Positions 1 to 8,499 of a stretch of DNA of 64,000 bases are shown piece by piece. Source of the stretch: UBA6016 sp964568395 (GTDB taxonomy: Bacteria; Campylobacterota; Campylobacteria; Campylobacterales; UBA6016); contig CAZMPN010000002.1 in the NCBI GenBank assembly GCA_964568395.1, forward strand, positions 62,001-126,000. The letters are read 5' to 3'. The stretch's first letter is position 1; each line of letters opens with the position of its first letter. The position numbers and the translations under genes are program-made. Under the pieces are notes generated by a model. That model was not told the DNA's origin and made no database searches. It worked only from the letters and a program-made list of their open reading frames with translations.

Positions 1-1
1 C

Positions 2-181
2 AACAAGCCGCTCCCGGGCAAAATGACCGGAGGCGTCGTATCCGCTCCGGTGTTTGCAAAATATAACGCCGCCGTATTGCAGCATAGGCCGAACGTGAAA
101 AGAGACTTCTTTATCCCCGGCGCGCTCTCCGATTCCGATTTGAATGCTACGAGCGCGCAAGATGGGAATATTACGCAGTAG
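2..181 (+). CDS. C-terminal end of a penicillin-binding protein 1A-type transpeptidase (partial)
   Basis: Only the last 59 codons are in the window, ending in TAG at 179-181. The fragment reads NKPLPGKMTGGVVSAPVFAK and continues to a tail containing KRDFFIPG. A Gly-Gly-Val-Val-(S/A)-Ala-Pro-(V/I)-Phe segment of this kind is typical of the end of the transpeptidase domain in bifunctional class A penicillin-binding proteins, which polymerise and cross-link peptidoglycan in the periplasm. The catalytic Ser-x-x-Lys and Lys-Thr-Gly motifs would lie upstream of the window. The assignment rests on this short tail alone, so another transpeptidase-fold protein is possible. Confidence 0.6.
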   Translation, partial: NKPLPGKMTGGVVSAPVFAKYNAAVLQHRPNVKRDFFIPGALSDSDLNATSAQDGNITQ

Positions 182-199
182 GCTTAAAACCATTTTGGC

Positions 200-205
200 T
201 AAAAT
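200..205 (+). promoter_or_regulatory. Possible -10 element before rpiB
   Basis: The sequence TAAAAT lies about 33 bases before the rpiB ATG in the gap after the upstream stop codon. Campylobacter vegetative promoters rely on a TATAAT-like -10 with little -35 conservation, so this is only a candidate. Confidence 0.3.
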
Positions 206-237
206 GAGCGAAAAGCAACAGCTTTCAAAGGGATAGA

Positions 238-657
238 ATGAAGTATTTTATAGCTAGCGACCATGCGGGCAAGAATCTTAGGCGTTTTACGAAAGAGCTT
301 TTAGAAAAAAGAGGCATAGAGGTCGTAGATCTCGGATGCGAAGAGGATAGGGTGGATTATCCGGATTATGCGAATAAGCTATGCGAGGCAGTTTTGTCGA
401 ACGAGGGTTCAAAAGGCGTGCTTATATGCGGAAGCGGCATAGGAATGAGTATGGCGGCGAATAGACATGCCGGCATTAGAGCCGCTCTTTGCCATGATGC
501 GTACACGGCGGCTGCCGCAAGGGCCCATAACGACGCAAACGTGCTTTGCATGGGTGAGCGCGCGATAGGTTTCGGCGTTGTCGAGTCTATTATAGAGGCT
601 TGGTTTGCTTCTTCTTTTGAGGGCGGCAGACATCAAGATAGAATTTCTAAATTTTAA
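238..657 (+). CDS. rpiB: Ribose-5-phosphate isomerase B
   Basis: Predicted to interconvert ribose 5-phosphate and ribulose 5-phosphate in the cytosolic pentose phosphate pathway. The 139-residue length is usual for the RpiB/LacAB family. The N-terminal ASDHAG motif (residues 7-12), an active-site-like CGSG at about 62-65 and the NDANVLCMGER segment near 98-108 are characteristic. An AAAGGG ribosome-binding site precedes the ATG. It leads a same-strand run with the coiled-coil protein, apt, dedA, pepA and ychF, an order I recall from C. jejuni (Cj0925-Cj0930). The rpe gene for the other ribulose-5-phosphate step is elsewhere in this window. Confidence 0.95.
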   Translation: MKYFIASDHAGKNLRRFTKELLEKRGIEVVDLGCEEDRVDYPDYANKLCEAVLSNEGSKGVLICGSGIGMSMAANRHAGIRAALCHDAYTAAAARAHNDANVLCMGERAIGFGVVESIIEAWFASSFEGGRHQDRISKF

Positions 658-668
658 TAAGTAGCCAA

Positions 669-1004
669 ATGATATTTTTTGATTGGTTTGTTTTAACGGT
701 AAATCTTCTGCTTATCGGTTTTTTGCTGTTTAGAATGTATTACTACAAAAACCTCTCGGAAAAAGAGAAAAGCTCTACCAGCGCCACCAAAACTACGCTC
801 GAAGAAGCCGAAAATCTTATCAGAAAATATCAGATACAGCTTCAAAGAAGCCTCGGCGACATCGATATACTTAACGAAGAGCTCGGAAAGCTTAGAAACG
901 ACGTCAAGACGATCAAGGGCAGAAATAGCCAGTTTAGGCTAGAAAACGACAGGCTAAAAAGCAGGATCAAAGAGCTCGAAAACAAAATAGAAGCCCTGAT
1001 ATAA
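669..1004 (+). CDS. Small membrane-anchored coiled-coil protein, function unknown
   Basis: A 111-residue protein with one N-terminal hydrophobic segment (about residues 2-24, rich in Phe, Leu, Val) followed by a charged, heptad-like region up to the end (ETLEEAENL-type start and many Glu, Lys, Leu and Arg), which looks like a single coiled coil. It should be anchored in the inner membrane with the coil in the cytoplasm. It lies 11 bases after rpiB and 21 before apt. C. jejuni has a similar small membrane protein in the same place, as I recall, so it appears to be a conserved Campylobacterales gene. No enzymatic motif is visible. Confidence 0.8.
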   Translation: MIFFDWFVLTVNLLLIGFLLFRMYYYKNLSEKEKSSTSATKTTLEEAENLIRKYQIQLQRSLGDIDILNEELGKLRNDVKTIKGRNSQFRLENDRLKSRIKELENKIEALI

Positions 1005-1025
1005 AAATAAGGAAAAAGGTGGTTT

Positions 1026-1574
1026 ATGCAAGAACTTAACGAGTCGCAAAAAAATATTATCTACTCATCCATAAGGGATATTCCTGATTTTCCGAAGCCA
1101 GGGATAATGTTCAAGGATATAACGACGCTTCTAAACAACAAAGAGGCGTACGGCACGCTCATGTCCCATCTAAATGAAAGATATAAGGGCTACAATCTGG
1201 ACTATATCGCAGGCATTGAAAGCAGGGGGTTTATATTCGGCTCCGCGCTTGCGGCGTCTCTCGGGCTCGGATTCGTGCCTATTAGAAAGCCCGGCAAGCT
1301 GCCTAGCACGGTCGTGAGCGAAAAATACAGCCTGGAATACGGCACCGACGAAGTGCAGATACACCTTGACGCATTCAGGGGAAAAGAGGGGGCAAGGGTG
1401 CTTCTTGTGGACGACCTCATAGCTACCGGCGGAACGGCCGTGGCGGCCGCAAACCTTATCAATAAGGCTGGCGGACATTGCGTGGAGGCCTGCTTCGTAG
1501 TAGAGCTAAGTTTTTTGCCTGGGCGTGAAAAGCTGGAGAGTCTGACCGAAGTCTATTCGATTCTGACAGTTTAA
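1026..1574 (+). CDS. apt: Adenine phosphoribosyltransferase
   Basis: Salvages adenine by joining it to PRPP to give AMP and pyrophosphate in the cytosol. The 182-residue protein carries the PRPP-binding signature VLLVDDLIATGGTA (about residues 125-138), the family N-terminal segment IPDFPKPGIMFKDIT and the ESRGFIFG loop near 65-72. The ATG follows a purine-rich AAGGAAAAAGGTGG stretch. It lies in the rpiB-to-ychF run, 16 bases before the dedA gene. Confidence 0.97.
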   Translation: MQELNESQKNIIYSSIRDIPDFPKPGIMFKDITTLLNNKEAYGTLMSHLNERYKGYNLDYIAGIESRGFIFGSALAASLGLGFVPIRKPGKLPSTVVSEKYSLEYGTDEVQIHLDAFRGKEGARVLLVDDLIATGGTAVAAANLINKAGGHCVEACFVVELSFLPGREKLESLTEVYSILTV

Positions 1575-1590
1575 TTTTTATCGGGGAACT

Positions 1591-2193
1591 ATGGAAGAGG
1601 CGCTAATAAGGCTTATTACGGAATACGGCTATCCTATCTTGTTTGTGTGGAGTATGATGGAGGGCGAGATCGGACTCGTCATGGCCGGCCTTCTATCGCA
1701 TACAGGACATATGAACCTGTTTTTGGCCGTTTTTGTTGCCGGCGTCGGCGGCTTTCTTGGCGATCAGTTCTGGTTTTATATAGGCAGATATAACAAAAAA
1801 TATACCCTGGAATACTTTAGGAGCCACAGAAGAAAGGTCGCCCTGGCTCACCTGCTTCTAAAAAAGTACGGCTGGCCTATCATATTTATCCAGCGCTACC
1901 TATACGGTCTTCGGACTATCATACCGATGGCGATAGGCACCACTAGGTACGACAAGAAGAAATTCGCTTTTATAAACCTTATCAGCGCGTTTATCTGGGC
2001 GGCCATAACGATAGTTTTGACATATTTCTTAGGCGAGCCGATTCTGCACGCGATAAAATATATAAAATCGCATTGGTATTTTGCTATTCCGCTTCTTGCC
2101 GTAATACTCGGCACTTTTTATTATTATGTAAACAAAGTTTCAAAACCAAAAACCCGGAGGGTAGAGACAAATGAAAATATCGTTCAAAAATAA
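1591..2193 (+). CDS. DedA-family inner membrane protein (copy 1)
   Basis: A 200-residue multi-spanning protein of the DedA/SNARE-associated family, now linked to lipid scrambling and undecaprenyl-phosphate recycling (family knowledge). The conserved features are visible: an acidic ME-GE motif (SMMEGEIGLV), a glycine-rich AGVGGFLGDQFWFYIGR segment, and the RY-YGLRTIIP-GTTRYDKKKF region. At least four hydrophobic segments are seen. The last 23 bases overlap the start of pepA, which suggests translational coupling. A second DedA gene lies at 39040-39645. Confidence 0.9.
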   Translation: MEEALIRLITEYGYPILFVWSMMEGEIGLVMAGLLSHTGHMNLFLAVFVAGVGGFLGDQFWFYIGRYNKKYTLEYFRSHRRKVALAHLLLKKYGWPIIFIQRYLYGLRTIIPMAIGTTRYDKKKFAFINLISAFIWAAITIVLTYFLGEPILHAIKYIKSHWYFAIPLLAVILGTFYYYVNKVSKPKTRRVETNENIVQK

Positions 2194-3652
2194 AGATATA
2201 AACTCCGTAAAAGCCGACGTGCAAATAGTTTTTTTGGAGAAAAAACCTTCAATTAAAAAACTGGTAGGCGAAAACGATCTAGAGGCCCTTGAGGAGTCCG
2301 GATTTTTCAAAGACGGCACGGATACGTTTTATGTCAGCTCCTCAAAAAAACTCTATCTAAAACTAAAAGAGTTTGATGCCGAGGAGATAAAAGTTGCGGC
2401 GGCAAAAGCTTGCTCCGCGCTTAAAAACTTCAATTTTAAAAGCGCAAAAATAGAAGGATATTCGGACGTGGAGCTGTTTTGCAGGGCTTTCGCGGAAGGG
2501 GCGATACTCGGCTCATACTCGTTCGACTGGTATAAAAGCGAAAAAAAAGAGAGCCAGCTAAAGAGCGTCCATATAGCTTCCGTGCTAGGTAGGAAATCCG
2601 GGGCAAGCGAAAAAAGCATCAATGAAGCGCTGGAAGCCGCTTCTCTCGTGGCTGAAAACGTTAATTTCGTAAGAGACGTGGTGAATTCGGCGCCGGATGA
2701 CGCTACGCCTACGCAAGTGGCCGCTATCGCCGAAAAAAGCGCCAAAGAGGGCGGCTTTGAATGCAAGGTGTATGATGAAAAGTTCTTAAAAAGCGAAGAG
2801 ATGGGCGCATTCCTCTCCGTGGCAAGGGCTTCCGCGCATCCTCCAAGACTCGTGCATATGAGCTATAAGCCAAAAGGAGGCAAGCAGCCGGCTAAAAAAA
2901 TAGTGCTGGTAGGCAAAGGGCTTACTTACGACAGCGGCGGTCTTAGCTTGAAGCCGTCAGATTACATGGTGACGATGAAAGCCGACAAAGCGGGCGCTTG
3001 CGCCGTTATAGGCATTATGAAATCGATAGCCGAACTAAACCTAAACGTAGAGGTTCATGGCGTGCTTGGTCTATGCGAAAATATGATAGGCGGCAACGCG
3101 TATAAGCCGGATGATATCTTGAGGGCCAAAAACAAAAAAACTATCGAGATAAGAAATACCGATGCGGAAGGGCGTCTTGTGCTTGCCGATGTGCTTTGCT
3201 ATATCCAAGACTATTTCAAAAAAGCCGGACAGCAGTTTGACTATATCATAGATATGGCCACTCTTACCGGAGCGTGCGTGGTTGCGGTAGGCGAATATAC
3301 GAGCGGAGTACTCGGGCACAACGAGAAGCTGAAAAAAATGATTCTATCCGCCGCCGAAGACGCGGGCGACTTGATGGCGCCGCTGCCTTTCAATAAGCAT
3401 CTTAGAAAGCTTATCAAAAGCGAAGTCGCCGATATATCGAACTGTTCAAGCTCTAGATACGGCGGAGCTATTACTGCGGCGATGTTCCTGGATGAGTTCA
3501 TATATGACGAGAACAAACAAAAATGGGCGCATCTGGATATCGCAGGCCCTGCCTATGTAGAAAAGGCGTGGGATTACAATCCGCACGGAGCGAGCGGTAC
3601 GCCGGTCAGAACGATGGTGGAATTTTTAAAAAAAATGCAAAAAGGTAATTAA
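2171..3652 (+). CDS. pepA: Leucyl aminopeptidase (M17 family)
   Basis: A cytosolic two-metal aminopeptidase that releases N-terminal residues from peptides. The 493-residue length fits the M17 family. The C-terminal catalytic half has KGLTYDSGGLSLKP (about residues 254-267), MKADKAG and the family signature NTDAEGRLVLAD, which supply the metal ligands and the active-site Lys and Arg. A strong GGAGGG site precedes the ATG inside the end of dedA. Its stop shares one base with the next ATG (TAATG), so ychF is probably translated by coupling. Confidence 0.97.
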   Translation: MKISFKNKDINSVKADVQIVFLEKKPSIKKLVGENDLEALEESGFFKDGTDTFYVSSSKKLYLKLKEFDAEEIKVAAAKACSALKNFNFKSAKIEGYSDVELFCRAFAEGAILGSYSFDWYKSEKKESQLKSVHIASVLGRKSGASEKSINEALEAASLVAENVNFVRDVVNSAPDDATPTQVAAIAEKSAKEGGFECKVYDEKFLKSEEMGAFLSVARASAHPPRLVHMSYKPKGGKQPAKKIVLVGKGLTYDSGGLSLKPSDYMVTMKADKAGACAVIGIMKSIAELNLNVEVHGVLGLCENMIGGNAYKPDDILRAKNKKTIEIRNTDAEGRLVLADVLCYIQDYFKKAGQQFDYIIDMATLTGACVVAVGEYTSGVLGHNEKLKKMILSAAEDAGDLMAPLPFNKHLRKLIKSEVADISNCSSSRYGGAITAAMFLDEFIYDENKQKWAHLDIAGPAYVEKAWDYNPHGASGTPVRTMVEFLKKMQKGN

Positions 3653-4752
3653 TGGGACTTGGCGTAGGACTGGTAGGTCTACCGAACGTAGGAAAATCAA
3701 CAACTTTTAACGCGCTTACAAAAGCGCAAAACGCGGAAGCCGCAAACTATCCGTTTTGTACGATAGAGCCGAATAAGGCGATAGTTCCGGTGCCTGATAA
3801 GAGGCTTGACGTGCTGGCCGGAATAGTAAAGCCGGAGAAGGTGCAACACTCTACGGTTGATTTCGTGGATATTGCCGGGCTTGTAAAGGGCGCGAGCAAG
3901 GGAGAGGGGCTTGGAAACCAGTTTTTGGGACACATCAAAGACGTAGGCGTCGTGCTCCATGTGGTTAGATGCTTTGAGGACGGCAATATAACGCACGTAG
4001 AAAATAGCGTCGATCCGCTAAGGGATATCGAGATTATCGAGACCGAACTATTGCTGGCCGATATCCAAAGCCTGGAGAAGAGGATAGAGAGGCTGGAAAA
4101 GCAGGCGAAGACGGACAAAGGAGCCGCATCTATGCTGGAAATCGCCAAAAAACTTCTGGCCCACCTAAATAACGGCGGCATGGCCAGAGAGTTTGAAGGC
4201 AGGGATGACGAAGCGTTTTTGGAGCTAAACCGCGAACTTAGGCTGATTACATCAAAAGAGATAATGTATGCCGCAAACGTCGATGAAGACGCTTTGGCCG
4301 GAACGAACGAACATTACGAAAAGCTTCTTAGGTTTGCGGAAGAAAAGGGCGCCGACGTCATCAAGATATGCGCAAAGATAGAAGAAGAGCTTGTCGGACT
4401 ATCCGATGAAGAGAGGATCGAGATGCTGGAAGGGCTTGGCGTTGAAGAGTCTGGGCTTGATCAGATAATCAGGAAAGGTTTTCATAAGTTGGGCTTGATT
4501 AGCTATTTTACTGCGGGCGTCAAGGAGGTAAGAGCCTGGACTATCGAGAAGGGATGGAAAGCTCCTAAGGCCGCCAGCGTGATACATAACGACTTCGAAA
4601 AAGGTTTTATCCGCGCCGAAGTGATAGCGTATGACGACTTCGTCGCAAACGGCGGCGAACAAGGCGCCAAGGAAAAAGGAAAAATGAGGCTAGAGGGCAA
4701 GGAGTATGTCGTGCAAGACGGCGACGTAATGCACTTTAGATTTAACGTTTAG
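3652..4752 (+). CDS. ychF: YchF/OLA1-type GTP/ATP-binding protein
   Basis: A ribosome-associated P-loop NTPase of the Obg-related YchF group, 366 residues. G1 is GLPNVGKST (residues 9-17), G3 is DIAGLVKGASKGEGLG, and the usual NKxD is replaced by an NxxE-like segment (YAANVDED), which in this family favours ATP over GTP. The C-terminal TGS domain begins near residue 280 (SYFTAGVKEVRAWTI). It starts on the stop codon of pepA and is followed by a hairpin terminator. Confidence 0.96.
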   Translation: MGLGVGLVGLPNVGKSTTFNALTKAQNAEAANYPFCTIEPNKAIVPVPDKRLDVLAGIVKPEKVQHSTVDFVDIAGLVKGASKGEGLGNQFLGHIKDVGVVLHVVRCFEDGNITHVENSVDPLRDIEIIETELLLADIQSLEKRIERLEKQAKTDKGAASMLEIAKKLLAHLNNGGMAREFEGRDDEAFLELNRELRLITSKEIMYAANVDEDALAGTNEHYEKLLRFAEEKGADVIKICAKIEEELVGLSDEERIEMLEGLGVEESGLDQIIRKGFHKLGLISYFTAGVKEVRAWTIEKGWKAPKAASVIHNDFEKGFIRAEVIAYDDFVANGGEQGAKEKGKMRLEGKEYVVQDGDVMHFRFNV

Positions 4753-4766
4753 TATAGATGAGGCTC

Positions 4767-4792
4767 TGCTCCGGATGGAGCATTGTTTCTTT
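4767..4792 (+). terminator. Rho-independent terminator after ychF
   Basis: A six-base-pair stem TGCTCC/GGAGCA with a GGAT loop (4767-4782) is followed by the T-rich run TTGTTTCTTT. It ends the rpiB-ychF run just before the convergent bioB stop codon. The other strand lacks a T tract after the stem. Confidence 0.65.
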
Positions 4793-4794
4793 GG

Positions 4795-5643
4795 TCAATG
4801 AAACGGACATTCCGTCAGCGGTTCCAGTCCGGCTTTTTTGAGCAGCTCATAATCGCTTGTAGGCTCTTGGCCGCAAGTGGTTAAATAATCTCCAACGATA
4901 ATGGCGTTACAACCGGCGTCGAATATCTCTATCTGTCTTTCTTTAAATACGTGCTCTCTGCCGCCGGCTACCATTATTACGGTATCTTTAAGCTCTTTTT
5001 TGGCTTCTCTTATGATGTTTAGCGCATCGTCCGCCGTTAGAGCGTTCTCTTTTATAGGAAGAGCCGGATTTGGGTGGTAGAAGTTTAGGGGGGAGCTCAT
5101 AGGCGCCAAAGATTTTAGGGAGGCCAGAAGAGATTTTCTATCTTCGGCGCTCTCCCCAAGTCCGAATATTCCGCCCGTACAGAGCATAAGTTCTGCGCTT
5201 TTTGCGTTTTCGCATGTTGCGTATCTCTCTTCCCATGAGTGGGTGGTGCAGATGGCGGGATAGAACTCTTTTGACGTTTCAAGGTTGTGGTTGTAGCTGT
5301 CTACCCCCGCTTTTTTCAGCTCTCTTAGCGCATCCGTATCCGCTATCCCGGCCGATGCAATAAGAAATAGCCCGTCGACCTCTTTCTTTACTTTTGACGC
5401 AAGCTTTGAAAGATACTCTGTCTTTTTGCTATCAAGCCCAAAACCGCTGGTAACCAGGCAAAAGCCTATTGCCCCCGCCGCTCTGGCCTTTTTTGCCTCC
5501 TCTATTACCGTCAGCGGCTCCTTGAATTTAAAAGCTTCTATACCTGTTTTATATTTTGCGCTTTGCGCGCAAAACGCGCAATCTTCCGCACAGTTGCCGC
5601 TTTGGACATTTGATATCGCGCATAGAAGTATTTGTCTGCTCAT
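4795..5643 (-). CDS. bioB: Biotin synthase (radical SAM)
   Basis: Inserts sulfur into dethiobiotin to form biotin, using a radical-SAM [4Fe-4S] cluster and an auxiliary [2Fe-2S] cluster. The radical-SAM cysteines are in CAEDCAFC (Cx3Cx2C, about residues 18-25). The 282-residue length is shorter than E. coli BioB but matches the short Campylobacter/Helicobacter form. The ATG overlaps the phosphodiesterase stop by four bases (ATGA), so the topA-phosphodiesterase-bioB genes look like one coupled minus-strand unit. No other bio genes are nearby. Confidence 0.95.
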   Translation of the reverse strand: MSRQILLCAISNVQSGNCAEDCAFCAQSAKYKTGIEAFKFKEPLTVIEEAKKARAAGAIGFCLVTSGFGLDSKKTEYLSKLASKVKKEVDGLFLIASAGIADTDALRELKKAGVDSYNHNLETSKEFYPAICTTHSWEERYATCENAKSAELMLCTGGIFGLGESAEDRKSLLASLKSLAPMSSPLNFYHPNPALPIKENALTADDALNIIREAKKELKDTVIMVAGGREHVFKERQIEIFDAGCNAIIVGDYLTTCGQEPTSDYELLKKAGLEPLTECPFH

Positions 5644-6152
5644 CGTTCAAATTCCGTTTCATGCGTATTCCACGCATCTGTTTTTATTTTTCTGTAATGG
5701 TATGTGATAATAAATTTTTTATCGGTAATTTCCAGTATTAGGCACTCCGATAAATCCTTATTTCTGGCGCACGCTTCACCTGGATTCAAAAATAGCGTTT
5801 TGCCGGTAAAGTTTATATATTTTTTGTGCGTATGCCCGAATATGACTACGTCGGCATCCGGGCTCAGATATATAGGTATATGCATCAGCTTGAATTTTAG
5901 GCCGCCAAGTTCGAAATATGAGGGCTCATATACGAGTCCGAACTCATCTTGCAGCTCTCTTAGATGTTTGTCGTTATTTCCAAACACCGCCGTAAAAGGC
6001 AGCCCGCTTTTTTGCAGCTCCCTTAGGATCTCTTCTTCTACTATGTCTCCGGCGTGTATTAGATGTTCGCATCCTGATGCCTTTAGAAGCTCTATGATTT
6101 TTTTAGCCCTGCCAGCTTTCCTGTGGGTATCGGATAAAATACCTATTTTGAT
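5640..6152 (-). CDS. YfcE/MJ0936-type metallophosphodiesterase, apparently with an ATC start
   Basis: A 170-residue calcineurin-like phosphoesterase when read from codon ATC at 6152-6150. The protein then begins IKIGILSDTHRK and holds the full metal-ligand set: D-x-H (SDTH), AGDIV, GNND, a His in LMHIP, GHTH and NPGE. Family members normally start MKIG-ISDTH, so ATC sits exactly where Met is expected. The frame is closed by TAA at 6158-6156, and no ATG, GTG or TTG occurs until GTG at 5987, which would remove both the D-x-H and GD motifs. An AAAGG precedes the ATC by about nine bases, and the start overlaps the topA end by ten bases. A rare ATC start, a mutated ATG or a sequence error are all possible. 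Confidence 0.8.
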   Translation of the reverse strand: MKIGILSDTHRKAGRAKKIIELLKASGCEHLIHAGDIVEEEILRELQKSGLPFTAVFGNNDKHLRELQDEFGLVYEPSYFELGGLKFKLMHIPIYLSPDADVVIFGHTHKKYINFTGKTLFLNPGEACARNKDLSECLILEITDKKFIITYHYRKIKTDAWNTHETEFER

Positions 6153-8365
6153 GGCTTAGCCTTTGGTTCCGTTTTGTGCTTGCACTCCGTATTTATACAC
6201 TCATAATACTCTTTTGTTTTTAGCTTTTTATGCACGGTCGGCCCGCCGCACGCCTCGCATTTTACTTCGCTTAGTTCATGCCTGGACGTAAACGTACATT
6301 TAGGATAATTTTCGCATCCGAAGAACGAGCCTCTCTTTGAGCTTCTCTCGAGTATCTTTCCGCCACATAGCGGGCAGGGTACTTTTAGCGCTCTCGGTTC
6401 TTTGAGCGGTTTTGTGTTTTTGCACTTCGGATATGCCGAGCATGCAAGGAAATCGCCTCTTCTGGATGATTTTATAACCATTTTGGCGCCGCATTTATCG
6501 CAATCTATATCTGTCTCAACCGAGCGCGGCTTCTCTTCTTCGCCTTCTTTTTTTATGTTTCTTGTGTATTTGCATTTTGGATATGCGGAGCATGAGATAA
6601 ACTCGCCAAAACGCCCTTTTCGTTTCACGAGAGGTTTGCCGCACTGCGGACAGTCTTCATCGATCGGAATGGCTATTTTTTGGCTCTCTATCGTTTTTTT
6701 ACCGCTCTCTATCTTTTTGATAAAGCCCTCGTAAAACTCGAAAAGCAGCTTTTGCCAATCTTTTTTCTCCTCTTCTACCTTGTCGAGCTCCTCTTCCATT
6801 TTGGCGGTAAAGCCGCTATCGACTATCTCTTCGAAGTGCTTTTCCAAAACCTCTATTACCTTAAAGGCGACCTCCTCCGGGACAATCTGTTTATTTTCTA
6901 TTTTTATATAGCCTCTATCGTCTAGGGTGGAGATGGTGGGCGCATACGTGCTAGGCCTGCCTATTCCCAGCGCTTCAAGTTGTTTTACTAGCCCTGCTTC
7001 AGAATATCTAGAAGGCGGCTCCGTGAATTTCTGTTCGGCCGTTATCTTTTGCAGTTTAAGATTCTCTTTTTCTTTGACGTCCGGCAGCAGTTTGTCTTTG
7101 TCGTCGCTGCCCAACACTTTATAAAAGCCGTCAAAGACTAGTTTTGAGCCGCTAGCCTTGAATACCAGGCTTTTTGAGGCTATGAATATATTTTGGCTTT
7201 CAAACTCTGCGTCTTTCATCTGCGAAGCCATAAATCTGTTATATATCAGGGTGTATAGCTTTAGTTCATCCGCTTTTAGATACCTCTTGGCGTCGTTTGG
7301 CGTCAGCTCTATCATCGTAGGTCTTATCGCCTCGTGCGCTTCTTGCGCGCCTTGAGATTTTGTCTTATATACTTTCGGCGATTTCGGTAGATAGTTGTCC
7401 CCATATAGTTTTCCTATCAACTCTCTTGCGGCCTCTTGCGCCTCTTTGGCTATGTTCAGGCTGTCCGTCCTCATGTATGTGATGACGCCGCTAGTGCCCT
7501 TGTGCGTCTCTACGCCCTCATATAGTCTTTGCGCCACCATCATCGTCTTTTTTGGTGAAAAGCCGAGTTGCGAGGATGCGGCTTGCTGAAGCGTGGATGT
7601 CATAAATGGGGCGGGGGAGGCCGATACTTTCTTTTTCTTCTCTATTTTTGTTACGGCGAACTCTTCCGAGTTTGCGGCCGCCAATATCTTATCGGCCTCT
7701 TTTTTTGTTTTTACGCTTAGTTTATCTATCTTTTCGCCGAATGCTTCGGCTAGCGTCGTTTCTATTTTTTTATCGAATAATGCTTTTATATCGTAGTACT
7801 CTATCGGAATAAAAGCCCTTATTTCACGCTCTCTATCGACTACTATTTTAAGCGACGCAGACTGGACCCTGCCTGCGCTAAGCCCTTTTTGTATCTTTGA
7901 CGCTATAAGAGGGGAAAGCTTGTAGCCGACTATCCTGTCCAGCAGTCTTCTTGCTTGCTGCGCGTTTACCATATCCATATTTAGGGATCTTGGATGTTCT
8001 AGCGCTTTTAATATAGCGTTTTTTGTTATCTCGTGAAAAACGATTCTGGGAAGAGTCGTTTCATCTTTGTCGATTATCTTGGCTATATGATAGGCTATCG
8101 CTTCACCCTCTCTGTCTTCGTCCGTTGCGAGGTAGATGGTTTCTGCTTCTTTTGCAAGTTTTTTTAGTTCTGCCGCAATTGCCTTATGATCTTCCGTAAC
8201 CGAATATTCCGGGTTGAATTTGTCGCCGTCTATCTTGATGCCGAAACTATTTTTAGGTAGATCCCGTATGTGTCCTTTGCTGGCCACAATCGCATAATCT
8301 TTGCCCAAAAACCCTTTTAGAGTCTTTGCTTTTGCCGGTGATTCGACTATTATTAAATTTTTCAA
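6143..8365 (-). CDS. topA: DNA topoisomerase I
   Basis: Type IA topoisomerase that relaxes negative supercoils. The 740-residue protein has an N-terminal TOPRIM domain with the acidic DEDREGEA motif (82-89) and the active-site Tyr297 in GVITYMRTDS. The C-terminus carries four tandem Cys4 zinc-ribbon modules (CPQCG, CDKCG, CPLCG and CEACG starts), the last one degenerate in spacing. It heads the minus-strand topA-phosphodiesterase-bioB unit, facing away from flaA across a 134-base gap. Confidence 0.97.
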   Translation of the reverse strand: MKNLIIVESPAKAKTLKGFLGKDYAIVASKGHIRDLPKNSFGIKIDGDKFNPEYSVTEDHKAIAAELKKLAKEAETIYLATDEDREGEAIAYHIAKIIDKDETTLPRIVFHEITKNAILKALEHPRSLNMDMVNAQQARRLLDRIVGYKLSPLIASKIQKGLSAGRVQSASLKIVVDREREIRAFIPIEYYDIKALFDKKIETTLAEAFGEKIDKLSVKTKKEADKILAAANSEEFAVTKIEKKKKVSASPAPFMTSTLQQAASSQLGFSPKKTMMVAQRLYEGVETHKGTSGVITYMRTDSLNIAKEAQEAARELIGKLYGDNYLPKSPKVYKTKSQGAQEAHEAIRPTMIELTPNDAKRYLKADELKLYTLIYNRFMASQMKDAEFESQNIFIASKSLVFKASGSKLVFDGFYKVLGSDDKDKLLPDVKEKENLKLQKITAEQKFTEPPSRYSEAGLVKQLEALGIGRPSTYAPTISTLDDRGYIKIENKQIVPEEVAFKVIEVLEKHFEEIVDSGFTAKMEEELDKVEEEKKDWQKLLFEFYEGFIKKIESGKKTIESQKIAIPIDEDCPQCGKPLVKRKGRFGEFISCSAYPKCKYTRNIKKEGEEEKPRSVETDIDCDKCGAKMVIKSSRRGDFLACSAYPKCKNTKPLKEPRALKVPCPLCGGKILERSSKRGSFFGCENYPKCTFTSRHELSEVKCEACGGPTVHKKLKTKEYYECINTECKHKTEPKAKPSK

Positions 8366-8424
8366 ATATATACCTTAATTTATAGGGCTCTTTTAAAGAG
8401 GCGAAAATTCTACTGAAAAAAAAT

Positions 8425-8452
8425 TAAATTGTTTTAGAAAATTTACGATATT
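8425..8452 (+). promoter_or_regulatory. Sigma28 (FliA)-type promoter of flaA
   Basis: TAAA at 8425-8428 and TTACGATA at 8443-8450 are spaced by 14 bases. The CGATAT core is the hallmark of flagellar sigma28 -10 elements in Campylobacter (consensus TAAA-N15-GCCGATAT). It lies about 50 bases before the flaA ATG. Read from sequence only. Confidence 0.65.
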
Positions 8453-8499
8453 GTTTTTGTAAGGCAAGGATGCCGAAATCAAACACAAAAGGATTTACG

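Noticed and set aside
5640..5987. Short phosphodiesterase starting at GTG 5987
   Set aside because: It would lack the D-x-H and GD metal ligands. The same frame codes for these upstream, so the longer reading is preferred.
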